Position numbers and translations under genes: made by a program | Source: DYQY01 sp964643725 | GTDB lineage: Bacteria > Margulisbacteria > Riflemargulisbacteria > GWF2-35-9 > DYQY01 | NCBI GenBank assembly: GCA_964643725.1 | Contig: CAZXTL010000051.1 | Coordinates: 1-5,822 of the forward strand | DNA: 5,822 nucleotides | Reading direction: 5' to 3' | The notes under the pieces: generated by a model | Databases searched by the model: none | What the model saw: only the letters and a program-made list of their open reading frames with translations | What the model was told of the DNA's origin: nothing | In this document: positions 4,566-5,822 of the stretch, in pieces | How positions within the stretch are numbered: the stretch's first letter is position 1 | Layout of the letters: each line of letters opens with the position of its first letter

Positions 4566-5591
4566 ATGAGAAAAATAATACTTATTATGTTAACTTTTTT
4601 CATAGCTATTACTCTTATTGGTTGTGGAGCAACCAGTGGCGGAACACCAACAGCAAGAACCTACATAGGCGCACTAGCCAAAGGAGACCTTGTTTCCTTT
4701 ACAATGAATCCAAACGGAACTTTCGAATTTGAAAACTCTACAGTTAGCCTTTCAGTAACAGGAAAATATAGAACTTATACCGAACCTCAACTTAATGTAA
4801 GTTGTTACGAAGCATATGACCTGTATATAAATGGTGCTTACAGTTCAGAAACTGCTTTCTTTAAAGAACTACCTGAAATTGCAATAGTTGCCTATATCCC
4901 TGGCAACTCTGGTGATAGTGAGGTTGCTGTATTTACCTACCAAACCACCCCTGTTTTAGATGGCTCTCTCGACGGTGAATACCATTTCCTTAATGTCGTT
5001 ACTTCTAACAAATCAACCTCTGATGTCGAAATAGGAAAATATCTCATATCTGGTTCAGGTGTAATAGGCACAATAAATTCCTTTGCTAATCCACTTGGAT
5101 CCGGAACCCAATTCTCGCTAACGCTATCTCCTAACGGATATTATATTGATGTTAATCCTGCTGGCTATAAAGTATCTTTAACTCCTGCTGGTGTTATGAT
5201 AATTGACCATGGAGCTAATAATGGAATGTCTGTTGGAAACAAAGTACCACCAGCTAGCTATGGCGATGATATCATTGGAACATATTTTGGAATAACTTCT
5301 GGTGGAGAAAACTTAGTAAAGGTCATCGTAACATCTTCTTCTAACATGAGTCTTTCTCTCATTGATTTAAACACCTCGCCTAACACTTTACATGAACTCC
5401 CTAATAGAACCATTACAGAAATATCTCCTGGGTTATATGAAGCAACTCTTGGCATTGACTCTACAGGCTATAATTGTGGAGTCATAAAATGGACTATGAA
5501 CTCTCAAGGAACTTTCTTCGGTATTAAAACAGATGGACAAAACAATCCAGGTCAATGCGAATTCAATGTAATAGGATTAAAAATACAATAA
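4566..5591 (+). CDS. Predicted secreted lipoprotein with repeated beta modules, function unknown
   Basis: The 341-aa product begins MRKII, has a hydrophobic core (LIMLTFFIAITL) and ends its signal peptide with the lipobox LIGC (C20), so it should be lipid-anchored after signal peptidase II cleavage. The mature part is rich in S, T, N, G and aromatic residues and looks all-beta. A motif recurs three times: FTMNPNGTFEF (45-55), LTLSPNGYYID (185-195) and WTMNSQGTFFG (309-319). GxYxxxxSG-like turns recur as well (GKYLISGSG at 157, GTYFGITSG at 238). Three cysteines (C80, C304, C331) remain in the mature chain. No enzyme motif is visible. The ATG at 4566 is the only sensible start because it opens the signal peptide, although no Shine-Dalgarno sequence precedes it. 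It could be a surface or periplasmic binding protein. Confidence 0.88.
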   Translation: MRKIILIMLTFFIAITLIGCGATSGGTPTARTYIGALAKGDLVSFTMNPNGTFEFENSTVSLSVTGKYRTYTEPQLNVSCYEAYDLYINGAYSSETAFFKELPEIAIVAYIPGNSGDSEVAVFTYQTTPVLDGSLDGEYHFLNVVTSNKSTSDVEIGKYLISGSGVIGTINSFANPLGSGTQFSLTLSPNGYYIDVNPAGYKVSLTPAGVMIIDHGANNGMSVGNKVPPASYGDDIIGTYFGITSGGENLVKVIVTSSSNMSLSLIDLNTSPNTLHELPNRTITEISPGLYEATLGIDSTGYNCGVIKWTMNSQGTFFGIKTDGQNNPGQCEFNVIGLKIQ

Positions 5592-5714
5592 CTCTGTAAG
5601 ATACACAAAATATTGCATCTGCATATTTAATACCATACAATACTTAATGCATATTTTGAATTTATCGAACGTATGTCGAATTTTTTTGTAATGAATAGAT
5701 ATTTATCTGTGTTC
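5592..5714. other. Intergenic gap before tRNA-Leu(CAG)
   Basis: This AT-rich gap has no gene. A bulged hairpin at 5608-5628 (AAATATtGC, loop ATCT, GCATATTT) could end the lipoprotein transcript, but no T-run follows. GCATATTT recurs at 5649-5656. The tRNA promoter is not clear: TCGAAT at 5676 with TATTTA at 5700 (18-bp spacing) is the best, weak candidate. Confidence 0.35.
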
Positions 5715-5801
5715 GCTGCGGTGGTGGAATTGGTAGACACGCTAGACTCAGAATCTAGTGGGCATTAGCCTGTGCTGGTTCAAATCCAGTTCGCAGCACC
5801 A
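5715..5801 (+). tRNA. tRNA-Leu, anticodon CAG
   Basis: The acceptor stem GCTGCGG (5715-5721) pairs with TCGCAGC (5791-5797) with one G-U pair, followed by A and an encoded CCA (5799-5801). The anticodon stem CTAGA/TCTAG closes the loop CTCAGAA with CAG at 5749-5751, which reads CUG. The long variable arm (5759-5773, GGGC-ATTA-GCCT) is class II, as expected for leucine. The T arm is GCTGG-TTCAAAT-CCAGT. Nothing recognisable follows before the window ends at 5822. Confidence 0.97.
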
Positions 5802-5822
5802 AATGGTCGCTTAACACGAACT

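Noticed and set aside
5665..5680. CGAACGTATGTCG, resembling a LexA/SOS box (CGAAC-N4-GTTCG)
   Set aside because: The right half is GTCG rather than GTTCG, and it lies upstream of a tRNA rather than a repair gene, so chance is more likely.

Overview
The window looks like AT-rich chromosomal DNA of an anaerobic, probably uncultured bacterium. The evidence is an oxygen-independent (class III) ribonucleotide reductase with its repressor NrdR, a free-standing desulforedoxin, an ECF sigma factor with a SigmaE-type promoter, a class I polyphosphate kinase 2 and a secreted lipoprotein. Both tRNAs carry an encoded CCA end. I cannot name the phylum from these genes. The lipoprotein and the SigmaE-like promoter suit a cell with an envelope-stress or surface system, and the degenerate AAATCC-type intergenic repeats recall uncultured lineages, but this is impression rather than proof.

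Layout. Positions 1-1321 (minus) hold the N-terminal 440 codons of nrdD, which runs off the left edge. Sixteen bases upstream lies nrdR (1338-1781, minus), so the two form one operon read leftward. Its control region (1782-1930) has a plausible sigma-70 promoter, two NrdR-box-like sites 42 bp apart and, further up, three DnaA-box-like direct repeats at 11-bp steps. A tRNA-Leu(UAG) follows on the plus strand (2088-2170) with its own promoter and a perfect hairpin abutting its CCA end. Then comes about 200 bp of non-coding, imperfectly palindromic, repeat-like DNA.

The middle block is a two-gene minus-strand operon: an unrecognised 147-aa soluble protein (2966-3409) followed after 1 nt by an ECF sigma factor (2395-2964). 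Upstream is a GGAACAA-N16-TCTTA promoter, close to the SigmaE class, so the operon is probably autoregulated. Diverging from it is a 40-aa desulforedoxin (3581-3703, plus). That gene converges on ppk2 (3705-4505, minus) with one base between the stop codons, and the likely desulforedoxin terminator lies inside the 3' end of ppk2. Diverging from ppk2 is a 341-aa lipoprotein with repeated beta-type modules (4566-5591, plus). Each of these two genes has a -10 hexamer only 6-7 nt from a start codon, which predicts leaderless mRNAs. The window closes with tRNA-Leu(CAG) (5715-5801).

Functional reading: dNTP supply under anoxia (nrdR-nrdD), iron-sulfur-type redox chemistry (desulforedoxin), polyphosphate-nucleotide exchange (ppk2), and an envelope or stress regulon (ECF sigma, its partner protein, perhaps the lipoprotein). 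The link between the sigma factor and anything beyond its own operon is inference. No mobile element, CRISPR array or defence gene is visible.
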